The position numbers and the translations under genes are program-made. Below the pieces are notes generated by a model. That model worked only from the letters and a program-made list of their open reading frames with translations. It had not been told where the DNA came from and did not search any database. From Trichomonas vaginalis G3 (Eukaryota; Parabasalia; Trichomonadida; Trichomonadidae): DNA of 64,000 bases. Position 1 is the stretch's first letter. Each line of letters opens with the position of its first letter. This document shows, piece after piece, positions 15,161 through 24,140 of this stretch. The stretch is taken from positions 5,518,001 to 5,582,000 of the forward strand of contig NC_067203.1 of NCBI RefSeq assembly GCF_026262505.1, written 5' to 3'.

Positions 15161-16317
15161 TTAAAGCTGCCATATAACCATATTCTTGACAATATTGTTT
15201 ATACGATCGTACAATGACCTTTCATCTAATGACACAAAGTCAGTTTCATCTATGAACAGTTCATATACACTCTTGTTTGCTTCTAACAATGTTTGTCTCT
15301 CTTCGGTATGTGGAATTTGTCTTGGATTGAACTTAGAAATATCTAATGTCATGAAATATGAGAACAAGTGGTTGTTTAAAAGTCAGATGTCAAAGTTTCT
15401 GCTAAGTCGTCAAAAATATCTGTATCTTGCATATGGAATCTGACGTTTCTGACAACTACATATCTTCTGTCAGAACTTTCTAACTTCATCGGAACAGCAT
15501 TGTTTGAAACCATAATGAAGTTTGCAACATTTTCACAAACTCTTTGGTCTTTATTACTTTCTTTCAACAACTCCAACTTTGTCTGTTATAAGACTCTTCA
15601 AAGCATCTGAGTTCAAAACTTTTGTTGTATCTATACTTTGAAGTTCATTGCAAACTATAAGTTTCATATTCTCTATTGAGGAGTTAAACTTGCCACAGAT
15701 GTTTTCTAAGTTTGTCATATTCGGATTCGAATAACCTTCTAACAGTTTGCACAAAATATCTGTAAAGAAAGTATTCTTACCTGTTCCTTGTTTTCCAATT
15801 ATAATGAGAGCAGTTTCATTTTTAGCACTTGGATGTTGTAAGATGTTTGCAAACCAACATAAGATATACTCATAAACCTTTTCGTTTCCATTGCATATAA
15901 TTTCTTTGACATGGTCTAACCAAGCTTCTATAATATTTTCTTTCCATTCTACTTGTTCATATTTATATCCAGTGAAGATAGAATAGAAGTTTGGAGAAGG
16001 TGTATAGAACTTTATACCTCGAACTGAAAAATCTTCTAACTTTGACAATAAGATATCCCAAGCATCTAACATCTTCATGCCAACTTGTACGACTTTTATT
16101 TTCTTAAGTTTCTGTCTACATTCTTGTTCAGACACTATTGTTGCTCTTGGTTTGTTAAAGACAACATCCCATTCTTTCATGACATAACATTCTGGGCAGA
16201 GTCAACATAAATGACTAAACGTTTCAAATTCTCGACTGCTTTGTTATAGTCTCTAAATGGACACATATTTCTGAATGCTTGGAAGTCATAAAAATCTGAA
16301 ACATCTATTCTGTACAT
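15161..16317 (-). pseudogene. SF3-type (D5-like) helicase, broken (Polinton gene)
   Basis: The region codes for a superfamily 3 helicase of viral type. Recognisable parts are a Walker A block IIIGKQGTGKNTFFTDIL, the Walker B-like LIVCNELQS and a following KSLITDKVG. Upstream is a D5-N-like segment, YEYILCWFANILQHPS. SF3 helicases unwind DNA during replication of small and large DNA viruses. The start segment (MYRIDVSDFYDFQAF) follows a TTTTTATAAAA leader like that at 6386. It is broken, with about three breaks. Confidence 0.7.
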
Positions 16318-16346
16318 TTTTATAAAAATAAAAAAAATATTATTTT

Positions 16347-17144
16347 TTATTCTTGACTTTGTTGTTCCATTTGTTGCATTTGTTGTTCTTGAGCTATTTG
16401 TTGTTGAAGTTGTTCTTGTAATACAATACTTTCACCAGTTGCATCTTCCAATTCGAAACTTTCTGCCGTCATTGACAAATACATAGGACATAAAAGTTTT
16501 ACAGGAACAAAGTTTGCGTCAACTAATGTCAACGTTATACTTGCCAAAGTGTTTGAGTTCACTAAGTGTTTGAAAATTCTGCATTCGAATGAACAATAGG
16601 CAAACCAGCAGAGAAAGTATTGTTTATACGCATAAGTATCTTTTGGTCATAATAGTTTCTGTCGACATTCGAATAACACTTTGAACCTAAGTTTGAAACA
16701 ATATATAAGATTGGTGTGCTTAATGTCAATGGAATAGACATTCCTTGTATGACACCTTTTCCTGTTATAGGAAACTGTTGGTAGTAAAAACCAGATATAA
16801 GTTTTGTATTATACTCATATCATTAATAGTAAACTCAGTCGGACATCCAAACATAATGAAACCTGCTCTAGTTGCAGCACATGTTACACCGCGTACTTAA
16901 AGTATTAAATAAGTCAACAAAACCTGTTGGTGTATATCTGAGTAAGTATCTTCAAAGGAGTATTTTTTACCATTCAAACAATAAAGTCTTCTGGTGTCAA
17001 AAGAGCAAAAACAGCTTTAGTCGTCATTGTGTTTAAGGTTAGTTTACAATATCGTCCTTGAGGACTTTGTAAGTTTGTTGTTATAGAATTATATGACTCA
17101 GGGTTTTTAGTCGTAATAGTATAAACCATTATGTCTTCTGCCAT
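16347..17144 (-). pseudogene. Penton/minor capsid protein candidate, broken (Polinton gene)
   Basis: The coding-like region begins MAEDIMVYTITTKNPESY, continues with LQSPQGRYCKLTLNTM and ends with a glutamine-rich tail. Length, place near the major capsid gene and the start pattern fit a Polinton minor capsid (penton) protein. No strong motif proves it. It is broken, with about three to five breaks. Confidence 0.45.
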
Positions 17145-17232
17145 TTACTTAGCAAATAAACTTTAATGAAATGTTGTGGTCGTCAAATATTTTTATAACG
17201 TCTGGGAAACACTATATTTTAAGTTCAACGTT

Positions 17233-17681
17233 TCACCTCCTTTCATAATATATCTTGTCAATGGCATTATATGAAACACCACAGCAACTAATGTCGGGTT
17301 CTATTTCTTTGATGTTTATATCGTCTGCCTCTGTCAAAAGTTTCAATAGTTCTTTCAAAACTTCATGAGGTGCAATGACATATGAGTTCACTTTTACAGG
17401 GTTGTGTTCGACCAAGTTAACATTATACTTAAAGCTTGACAAATCTTCTCCTGAGTTTGAAGTTTGTCTTTCAGTTGTTGGTAGTCGTTTCGAATATCTG
17501 CAACAGAACTTAAGTCTCTGCTAACTTCAGGATATGTTGGTTCTTTTACAGGAACAATTGTTATACCATCTTCGTCTTCGTATGGTTTCCCACATTTCAA
17601 CATCTCTGTCTTTGACATTGACAATAACACTTGACTGTTTGTTTGAGTTGGTGAATTTAACTTCACATCTGCCACCGCCAT
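17233..17681 (-). pseudogene. Unrecognised Polinton gene, broken
   Basis: Coding-like minus-strand region starting MAVADVKLNSPTQTNSQV, with a coiled-coil-like middle and an acidic helix (HEVLKELLKLLTEADD) later. About one or two breaks. It is divergent from the small gene at 17746. No family was recognised. Confidence 0.4.
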
Positions 17682-17745
17682 TAAACCTTTTGAAACACTT
17701 ATGCTTCTATTTTTTCGGAAATGACATTTTACTTAGAATAAAAAG

Positions 17746-18003
17746 ATGGACGTATTCGGATATCTTATTGAATTGAAGCAGAACAAAGTTTATACTCACA
17801 AACAATACAAATACATTGACAGAATAGTTCTTTACACAAACAATGGAAAATGTTATAGAATAGCAGTCTTTGCTGAACCTAAATATTTTCATAAAGCAAA
17901 GAAAGTTGGTATAACTGAAATGGTGAAAGTTCTTGAAGCAGACAAAAATATAACTTCAAAACTTACAGATATTACTAAAGGAAAGTTTATAATACAATAT
18001 TAG
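17746..18003 (+). CDS. Small hypothetical Polinton protein, 85 aa
   Basis: A whole-looking frame, MDVFGYLIELKQNKVYTH and onward, basic and rich in Y, K and I. The pattern of short strands (DRIVLYTNNGKCYRIAVF) and a helix suggests a small folded domain. No family was recognised. The leader TTTTACTTAGAATAAAAAG before ATG resembles the element's promoter motif. It lies between two minus-strand capsid-type genes. Confidence 0.5.
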   Translation: MDVFGYLIELKQNKVYTHKQYKYIDRIVLYTNNGKCYRIAVFAEPKYFHKAKKVGITEMVKVLEADKNITSKLTDITKGKFIIQY

Positions 18004-18218
18004 GTCAAAACTGGCGTACTGTCAATATTTGACGGAGAGAAGTCAGTTCAAGAACAACTTACTGACCTGCTGCCAAAATCTGCTCGATGGAAGCTGTCGT
18101 TATGCCAATCTGAGAGCCCAGCAGGTTTCATCGAACGAATTTCAAAAGAGCATCTTCCGTGAAAAGTGCTATTGGTTTTGTAAACTTCTTTGCTTTCAAT
18201 TCATCTGGACCGTCTCTG

Positions 18219-19666
18219 TCACAGTATATTGTATTTGAACTGTACCAACAGTTGAAATACCACCCATAAAGTCTTCTGAGTCAGCAAATGGAATGCCAAG
18301 CCAAAAGTTTGAACGGTCTCCATTTGTATATTGAGTTTTTGACCTCCTGTATGAGTCCATACTTTCACATATGGCATAATAGAACTTTGCATTTCAGGGT
18401 TAATAGTTGTTGTGAAGTTGTTGTTAAAGTTCATAGCATCTAATGTCAAGTTGTATGACCTCATATCCTCAACTGTAGAATATTCTTCTCTTGGATAATA
18501 TTTGCCATCTATGTTTATATGATATTTAATACCAGGGTTGTAGAAACAAGAATAGTCATTTATAGTTCGTTTGAACAGTACAAACATAGTATCTGCATGT
18601 TTCATTGCAGTTGTTAAAGCAATATCTGTTCTTGCACCTTCGGCTCCTGGATTTTGGTTTCCAACTTCACCTGCAAAGTCTTTGACAGATATTTGGGTAT
18701 AGGGAACATAAGTGAACTGCAATATATTTGGCAGCTAAAGCATTTGAAATATCTGGGTCCAACATATAAACGGCAAGTCTGCTTTCTATTCTCTTGCATT
18801 CAAACTGTTCGCATGTGAACTTAACTGGGTCCCAAGCATCTCCAGCAGCATTGAAATAATAGTTTACTTCAGTCAGTGTTGAGGTTTGAGAAACCAAAGT
18901 CTAAGTCAACTTTGTCTTTGCAAAATTCGGCGAATGACGTTTTATTTGTTCCCTTTACGTCTGTAAGAGTGAATGGGTCTTGTGTTGGTGCAATGACTAA
19001 GTTATTTTTGCTTGGAGTAAGTTCGATAGAAATTTTTCCTGCCCAGTTTGGCAAGTATCTTAAAAACCTGAAGATGAGGAAAGATGACAAAGGAACTCTA
19101 AGTTTCAGTTTTACTTTGGTTACTGCTGCTGCAGTTTGTCCAGAAAGGTTAACATAAACTCCTGGAACGTTAGGGTCAAGTCTTCTTATTTTCTCAATAG
19201 TTGCATACTGGTCTGTTTGTTCTCTAGCTTGTGGTTGTACTGAGTTTCTCAAAGCGAACCATTCATAGTTTGCCCATGTTACTGTTTGAACTAAGTCAGA
19301 GTTAGAATATATCTTATATCCCATGAAAACTTCTGGAGCATATTGGTATCCGACATAGAAAATTCCATTGCAACCTTTCTTGTCAGACAACTTGGCAGAA
19401 GGTTTTATTTCAATGTCTTGTTCCACGTATAAGAATGAGTTGTCAATAGAAATAATATGAAACCTGTCGCAAGCAATATCTACTGTTGTTGAAGAACCTT
19501 CTCCAAACTCACCTACGTTTCCATAAGAAACAGCAGTTGTATATTCGTAAGTTCCAGGAACTATTTCTGACCTTCTAATGGCATTGTCGCATTCGTTATA
19601 CCATTCGGAAACATTTCCGTTCATGGCATCCAAAACTGTTGGCGTTATATTCTGAGCGGCGTACAT
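18219..19666 (-). pseudogene. Major capsid protein (double jelly-roll type, Polinton), broken
   Basis: The region codes for a large beta-rich protein in the place expected for the Polinton major capsid protein. Recognisable stretches are SFLYVEQDIEIKPSAKLS, YKIYSNSDLVQTVTWANY, the RFLRYLPNW block, INIDGKYYPREEY, LTLDAMNFNNN and the C-terminal IQMETVQTFG. Family members form the icosahedral shell. A TTTTTACCC leader lies 10 bases before ATG 19666. Broken, with about two to four breaks. Confidence 0.7.
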
Positions 19667-19682
19667 TTCATATGGGTAAAAA
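19667..19682 (-). promoter_or_regulatory. Polinton TTTTTA promoter-like motif (capsid gene)
   Basis: On the minus strand TTTTTACCCATATGAA immediately precedes ATG 19666, like the leader at 4694-4710 (TTTTTACCC). Confidence 0.5.
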
Positions 19683-19698
19683 TATAGAATAGTTGGAT

Positions 19699-22600
19699 TT
19701 ATATATCATAATAGAACCCACTCGGACCAAGCTTTACTTTCTTCCTGACTGAGTTTTTAACTCTTCTTTTTCCTTCATTGCCACTACTTTCACTAGATGA
19801 AGTTACTTCTTCACTACTTTCACTTTGTTCTACTCTTCTCTTCTTCTTTGGTGTCGCTTTTGGTAACTTGCCCTCTGCTTCAAGTTGTTGCATCTTTGCC
19901 TCATGTTCACCTAGTATGTTGTAAATTTCCCATGTCCTTTTTGCCTTTGGGCTCTGGTCGCCCATCTCAGGTAACCTATATCCTAGAAAGATTTTGTCAT
20001 AGTTTGTATTTGAGTCTTCGCGTATTGTTTGCATGACTCTTTCCTGAGTTTCCGGTTCAAGCTCTTCAAACAGAGCTTGTCCATATGGAATAAGCTCGTT
20101 TCCAAATATATGTTTTTGTAGCCATTCTGGTTTTCTTTCCATGTAACCAATAATATCTTTTGTGAATGGGAAAGCTTTTACCCAACGTTTCAGTCTTGCG
20201 TCATTTATTTCTGTAGTTGGTTTTATTTTGTCATGGAACATGTTTTTCAATACTAACATTTCATTTGGTACTGTCCATTTGAGTTTTCTTAAATATTCAT
20301 CCCTTCTCAGTTCATTGTCTGCAAAGTAAGTTTTTATGACATTTTGCAAACTTTCGTTTGCAAGGTCATGTACAATAGGTTCTCTTCCTTCTCTCTCCCT
20401 AACTTTCTTTCTAAACTCTTCACCAAATATACCATCTTTATGGTTCTGTGTAGTTCTTTGAGATAAATGTTCTAGAACGTCAGGTGTTATATTTCCTTCA
20501 GCCATGTTCATTTCATACTGGTCCAAAATATCTGCATGTTTCATATCTTTCAATGGCATTAAAGCCGCGCTGAAAATACCAGCTATATCTGGTTCACCAT
20601 TCACTTCCATTGCGTCTACAACTTCTTGGAATTGAGGTTGTAAGTTTATGAACCACCTATCCGGATTAGCTTTATGACCCCATCTCATTGTAGTTCCATA
20701 GTCTGCAGAAACAAAAGTAGGTTTGTTTCCATATTGGTTAGGTTCTGAATGAACTTTAAACAATGTTTCATTTCTATATGTTTTGTTGAAATTTAACCTT
20801 TTATTTTCACCGAGTTCAGCCAAAGATTGAACGTTATATGGTCGTAAGTAAAAAGGATTATTGTATTTGCGTACATTATCTTTCAGTACTTCCATTCTAT
20901 GCTGAATATTTTCATCTGATGTTGGAGTCTTTTGTATGTCGGTGAACATTTTTCGATATTCTTCTACTATGTCAGCCGAATTTTTCTTAGACTCTTGGAA
21001 AGATTCCATATTCTCCGCATACACTTGTTGAGGGTCAAGATTTTTCGGCTGTTCCAAATCTTCATCTAGTTCTGTGAAGTTAGTTTCCAAAGGAGGGATT
21101 TGTTCGTTTCCTTCAGGCTCTTCTAGCTGTTGTTGCTGAACTATTTCTTCCATGTCTGGTTGTATCTGAACTTCTTCCTGTTGAGTTTCTTGTACCTCAT
21201 CTGCTGGCATTTCATATATTCCGAGACCGTTTTTAACAAGTTCCCTATCTAAGTCATCCGGACTCATAAACCTTTCTTCTTTCGTTCCGTCTCTATTTTT
21301 TACGCGTTTCATGAAGAGAGTTGAATTATCATTTAGCTCTGACACCAAATATCTCGGAGTAAATTCATTCATGTCATTTGGATGATATGCTATTAAATCA
21401 TATCCCTTAGCGAGCTTGTATTTTCCAGGTTTGAGATTATATCCGATTTTATGCTGAACCATAAAGCTAAATAGGTTCGGGTCAGTATTTCCTTCCTTGA
21501 ACTTTCTAATAGCTTCTTTATATCTGTCACTAAAGTCAAGAGTATCTGGGTAACCATAATCTTCCTTAAGCATTTTTAAGAATTCTTGGTTTCCTTTTTC
21601 TCTACTTCTTTTATGTCCTTGCTCTGTTTGTGGTTGTTGTTGTGCAGGGTTTTGAACTGTTGGTTGCTGTGTTGGTTTTGGTTGTTGTTGTTGTGCTGGA
21701 TTTTGAACTGTTGGTTGTTGTGTTGGTTGTTGTTGCTGTGCAGGGTTTTGAACTGTTGGTTTTGGTTGTTGTTGTGGTGCTGGATTTTGAACTGTTGGTT
21801 GTTGTGTTGGTTTTGGTGCATGCCTGTGTCTGTGTCCATGTGACGATGTAAATGTTTTAGGTAGTCCTGGTGCAGGTGCTTCTCTTGGAGGGTTTGGTGG
21901 TATATAAGTTCCACCAGCTGGCACATATGTTCCATCTGCAGCATAATGTCCTACCTGACTTTTCGTTTTTAAGAAAGCATTTACTAGGTCTGTTTTGGTC
22001 TGTTGTAACTCTTTTTCTTGACTTTCCACAACAGTTGCTCTAACGGCGTCATAGGCACTTTGAACTGCCTGTCTCGTTGCTGCATCTGTTATTTTCGTCA
22101 TATTTTGTGCTACTTCTCTTAACTCTTTGTCGAAACCTTCAGACTTCAGTTTCTTTCCAGATGAGAAGTCGTTCACTAGTTTCACCTTACTATGAAGAGC
22201 TTCGAAGGCATTCTTAAAGTCAGCATTCATTAAAGCTTCATTTGAACTGTCTTCATCCGCTTGTATTTCTGTCCTTATTGACCCTATAAGTTGGGCTGCT
22301 ATAGCGTTGGCTTGGGCATCTAACCAGTCATTATTAGCTTTTATATATTCTGCGCTTTTCATTGCCTTTTGCATGGCTGCGTCGTTATTTTTACTTTCTT
22401 GTGCTAAGTTTTCATACTGTACGGTTTGGTTTTGCAACTGTAAAAGTTTTTCTGCCTTTACATTTGCTTCAACTTCTTTTTTATACTCATCGCTATCCAT
22501 ATATGTCTTCATGGCTTTTTGTTTTATCTCTTCATCTTTCAGTACTTTATATTGAGTAGTATGGTTTTTCAAATTTATAACATCTTGTTCCATTTTTGCT

Positions 22601-23076
22601 ACTTCTGCTGCTTTTTCTGACACTTTTTTCGCATATTCCTCTGTACTTAGTTCTTTCAGTTGTTCTTCTTTCTTCTTTTTCTCTACGTTTAACTCATTGA
22701 GTTTCTTTGTGTGTCTGTCATATTCTAGTTTCTTTTCGTTTTCACTTATTTGTTTCTGTATGTCTATGTTTGACTTTTTGACATCTGTTATTTGATTTTT
22801 GAGTGAACTCAAATTCATTTGACTTTGAGGGTTATAAGCTGTTCCGTCTGCAGCTCCACCATAGCCTGCCATTTTCGCTAAAAGTGCCGCTCTTAAACCT
22901 CCACTCTGTGCACCAATAACTCGGTTTAAAAGCATAGGGTTGCTTGACATTTGTTGCAACATAGTGGGGTCATTCATCATTTGTTGTTGCAACTGTTGTT
23001 GTGGTGTCAGTTTTACTATTGGATGTTTCAATGCTCCCTTCCTCTTACGTATATTCTTACGTAGCTTACGTGGCAT
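19699..23076 (-). CDS. Large unknown Polinton protein, 1125 aa
   Basis: The longest whole-looking gene of the element. The N-terminus is very basic (MPRKLRKNIRKRKGALKHP), followed by a Q/M-rich stretch and a G/A-rich segment (LLAKMAGYGGAADG). Residues about 95-250 are long coiled coils. Residues about 390-490 are a disordered P/Q/H region with PTQQPTVQNPAQQQQ repeats. The last 600 residues are mixed alpha-beta and end in a K/S-rich tail. No family was recognised. The basic start and MAGYG, which fits an adenain-type (M/I/L)xGx-G site, suggest a virion core or scaffold protein; this is inference. A TTTTTTACTTCACTTAAA leader precedes ATG. Confidence 0.65.
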   Translation of the reverse strand: MPRKLRKNIRKRKGALKHPIVKLTPQQQLQQQMMNDPTMLQQMSSNPMLLNRVIGAQSGGLRAALLAKMAGYGGAADGTAYNPQSQMNLSSLKNQITDVKKSNIDIQKQISENEKKLEYDRHTKKLNELNVEKKKKEEQLKELSTEEYAKKVSEKAAEVAKMEQDVINLKNHTTQYKVLKDEEIKQKAMKTYMDSDEYKKEVEANVKAEKLLQLQNQTVQYENLAQESKNNDAAMQKAMKSAEYIKANNDWLDAQANAIAAQLIGSIRTEIQADEDSSNEALMNADFKNAFEALHSKVKLVNDFSSGKKLKSEGFDKELREVAQNMTKITDAATRQAVQSAYDAVRATVVESQEKELQQTKTDLVNAFLKTKSQVGHYAADGTYVPAGGTYIPPNPPREAPAPGLPKTFTSSHGHRHRHAPKPTQQPTVQNPAPQQQPKPTVQNPAQQQQPTQQPTVQNPAQQQQPKPTQQPTVQNPAQQQPQTEQGHKRSREKGNQEFLKMLKEDYGYPDTLDFSDRYKEAIRKFKEGNTDPNLFSFMVQHKIGYNLKPGKYKLAKGYDLIAYHPNDMNEFTPRYLVSELNDNSTLFMKRVKNRDGTKEERFMSPDDLDRELVKNGLGIYEMPADEVQETQQEEVQIQPDMEEIVQQQQLEEPEGNEQIPPLETNFTELDEDLEQPKNLDPQQVYAENMESFQESKKNSADIVEEYRKMFTDIQKTPTSDENIQHRMEVLKDNVRKYNNPFYLRPYNVQSLAELGENKRLNFNKTYRNETLFKVHSEPNQYGNKPTFVSADYGTTMRWGHKANPDRWFINLQPQFQEVVDAMEVNGEPDIAGIFSAALMPLKDMKHADILDQYEMNMAEGNITPDVLEHLSQRTTQNHKDGIFGEEFRKKVREREGREPIVHDLANESLQNVIKTYFADNELRRDEYLRKLKWTVPNEMLVLKNMFHDKIKPTTEINDARLKRWVKAFPFTKDIIGYMERKPEWLQKHIFGNELIPYGQALFEELEPETQERVMQTIREDSNTNYDKIFLGYRLPEMGDQSPKAKRTWEIYNILGEHEAKMQQLEAEGKLPKATPKKKRRVEQSESSEEVTSSSESSGNEGKRRVKNSVRKKVKLGPSGFYYDI

Positions 23077-23094
23077 TTTAAGTGAAGTAAAAAA
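23077..23094 (-). promoter_or_regulatory. Polinton TTTTTA promoter-like motif
   Basis: On the minus strand TTTTTTACTTCACTTAAA precedes ATG 23076 by 11 bases after the A. Confidence 0.5.
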
Positions 23095-23350
23095 CGGTTT
23101 TTGACAGATGTTTATATGACACTTTTTGTTCAGCTCAAAAAACTACTCGGTCAAAGTGTTGTCAGTTTTGTAAAATAACCGTCTTATCTCATTCTATAAG
23201 GGGGAAAAGGCTTCTCAAAGTATACTTCCTTGGAACGCCTGTAACTTTTCCTGTAGCGACGATAGACCCTTACTTGTCCGGACAAAGTTATACTATTTTG
23301 AGTGCTCTACAAAAAAGTCACCGGCTGGCTCGTCCTCAGAAATTTTTTAT
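23095..23350. other. Noncoding right-terminal part of the Polinton
   Basis: No gene was found. The stretch includes TTGTCCGGACAA, a palindrome near 23274 that shares TCCGGACAAAG with the repeat at 10.05-10.15 kb. It probably belongs to the terminal inverted repeat, but the left copy is outside the window, so this cannot be shown. Confidence 0.4.
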
Positions 23351-23583
23351 GGGCTAGAGGGCGCAACGCGCCTGGAAGCCCTCCGAATAAAAACTTCATT
23401 TATACTAAACATCTTCGGGGCTAGAGGGCGCAACGCGCCTGGAAGCCCTCCGAATAAAAACTTCATTTATACTAAACATCTTCGGGGCTAGAGGGCGCAA
23501 CGCGCCTGGAAGCCCTCCGAATATAAACTTCATTTATACTAAACATCTTCAGGGCTAGAGGGCGCAACGCGCCTGGAAGCCCC
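23351..23583. repeat. GC-rich hairpin minisatellite, 67-bp unit, about 3.5 copies
   Basis: Units begin GGGCTAGAGGGCGC at 23351, 23418, 23485 and 23552, a constant 67-base period with few differences. Each unit contains nested arms GGGCT-AGAG-GGCGC-AAC-GCGCC-TGGA-AGCCC, a strong GC hairpin in an otherwise AT-rich locus. The spacer is CTCCGAATAAAAACTTCATT and so on. It lies at the apparent right end of the Polinton. Confidence 0.85.
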
Positions 23584-24140
23584 ACTACCTTTTTTTAATT
23601 TTTCTTCAAACTCCAGTTCACCTCACTTGGATCTAATGAATTTTCATAGATACACCTGCAAATCTTTGGATGCCACTATAAGATCAAGTTGGGGATAGGA
23701 AAAAAGTCCAACAGAGCTAACAAAATCGATATATTTTATTGATTAATAAACTCTTAAATTAACATTAAATCTGTGTTTTAAGAGGTTCTATTCCATAATG
23801 TATGGACCATACAGATCACTTTCCCAACCAATTTTTATTTATTCGAGATATCTTATAACTTTGATGTATATTAATTTGAAATACCATCCATTGTTTCTCA
23901 TATCTATTCCATCGCAGGAAACACACGCATGTCCATTCGCAATATTAAAAACATAGCATGAAAATTTTAAAATCTTGCTTAATTATATTTGTAATTACAT
24001 ATAAAGTTATAGGTTATTCATAAATGGATCTTTTCCCAGCTATTAGATCTGAATATCAAAATCTTTATTTGGTGCTCCACGCCGATAATCAATAGAATAA
24101 AAGATAGATTTTTTTTTATCTTTCAATTTTTTTTTAAATA
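23584..24140. other. Junction between Polinton and host DNA, no gene
   Basis: About 560 bases of AT-rich sequence with no gene. The element's edge probably lies in the first part. The bases just before 24141 (TCTTTCAATTTTTTTTTAAATA) may hold the promoter of the next host gene; TCAAT is only a partial match to the host initiator. Confidence 0.4.

Larger units (their letters stand above)
1..23600. mobile_element. Polinton/Maverick virus-like DNA element, left end outside window
   Basis: A contiguous block carries Polinton hallmark genes: DDE integrase, protein-primed family B polymerase, A32/FtsK-like packaging ATPase, double-jelly-roll major capsid protein and a penton candidate. It also has an SF3 helicase, KilA-N proteins, a Dam-like methyltransferase and a tail-fibre-like protein. 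Genes lie on both strands, very close together, and share a TTTTTA motif before ATG. The left terminus is not in the window. The right terminus is placed near 23.6 kb, after a GC-rich minisatellite and before host genes; the exact edge and any target-site duplication were not resolved. The element is broken, with about fifteen to twenty-five breaks, unevenly spread. Identical tandem repeats and many open genes suggest a fairly young copy. A nested or composite origin of 9.6-13.3 kb is possible. Confidence 0.9.

Noticed and set aside
18029-18238. Plus-strand 69-codon frame
   Set aside because: Cys/Trp-rich with no leader motif, running into the capsid region on the other strand; looks like a shadow.
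21586-21944. Frames on both strands with L/W/C or Q/H-rich repeats
   Set aside because: Shadows of the P/Q-repeat coding region of the 1125-residue gene.
23584-24140. Exact Polinton right end and target-site duplication
   Set aside because: The left end is outside the window, so neither the terminal repeat nor the duplication can be matched.
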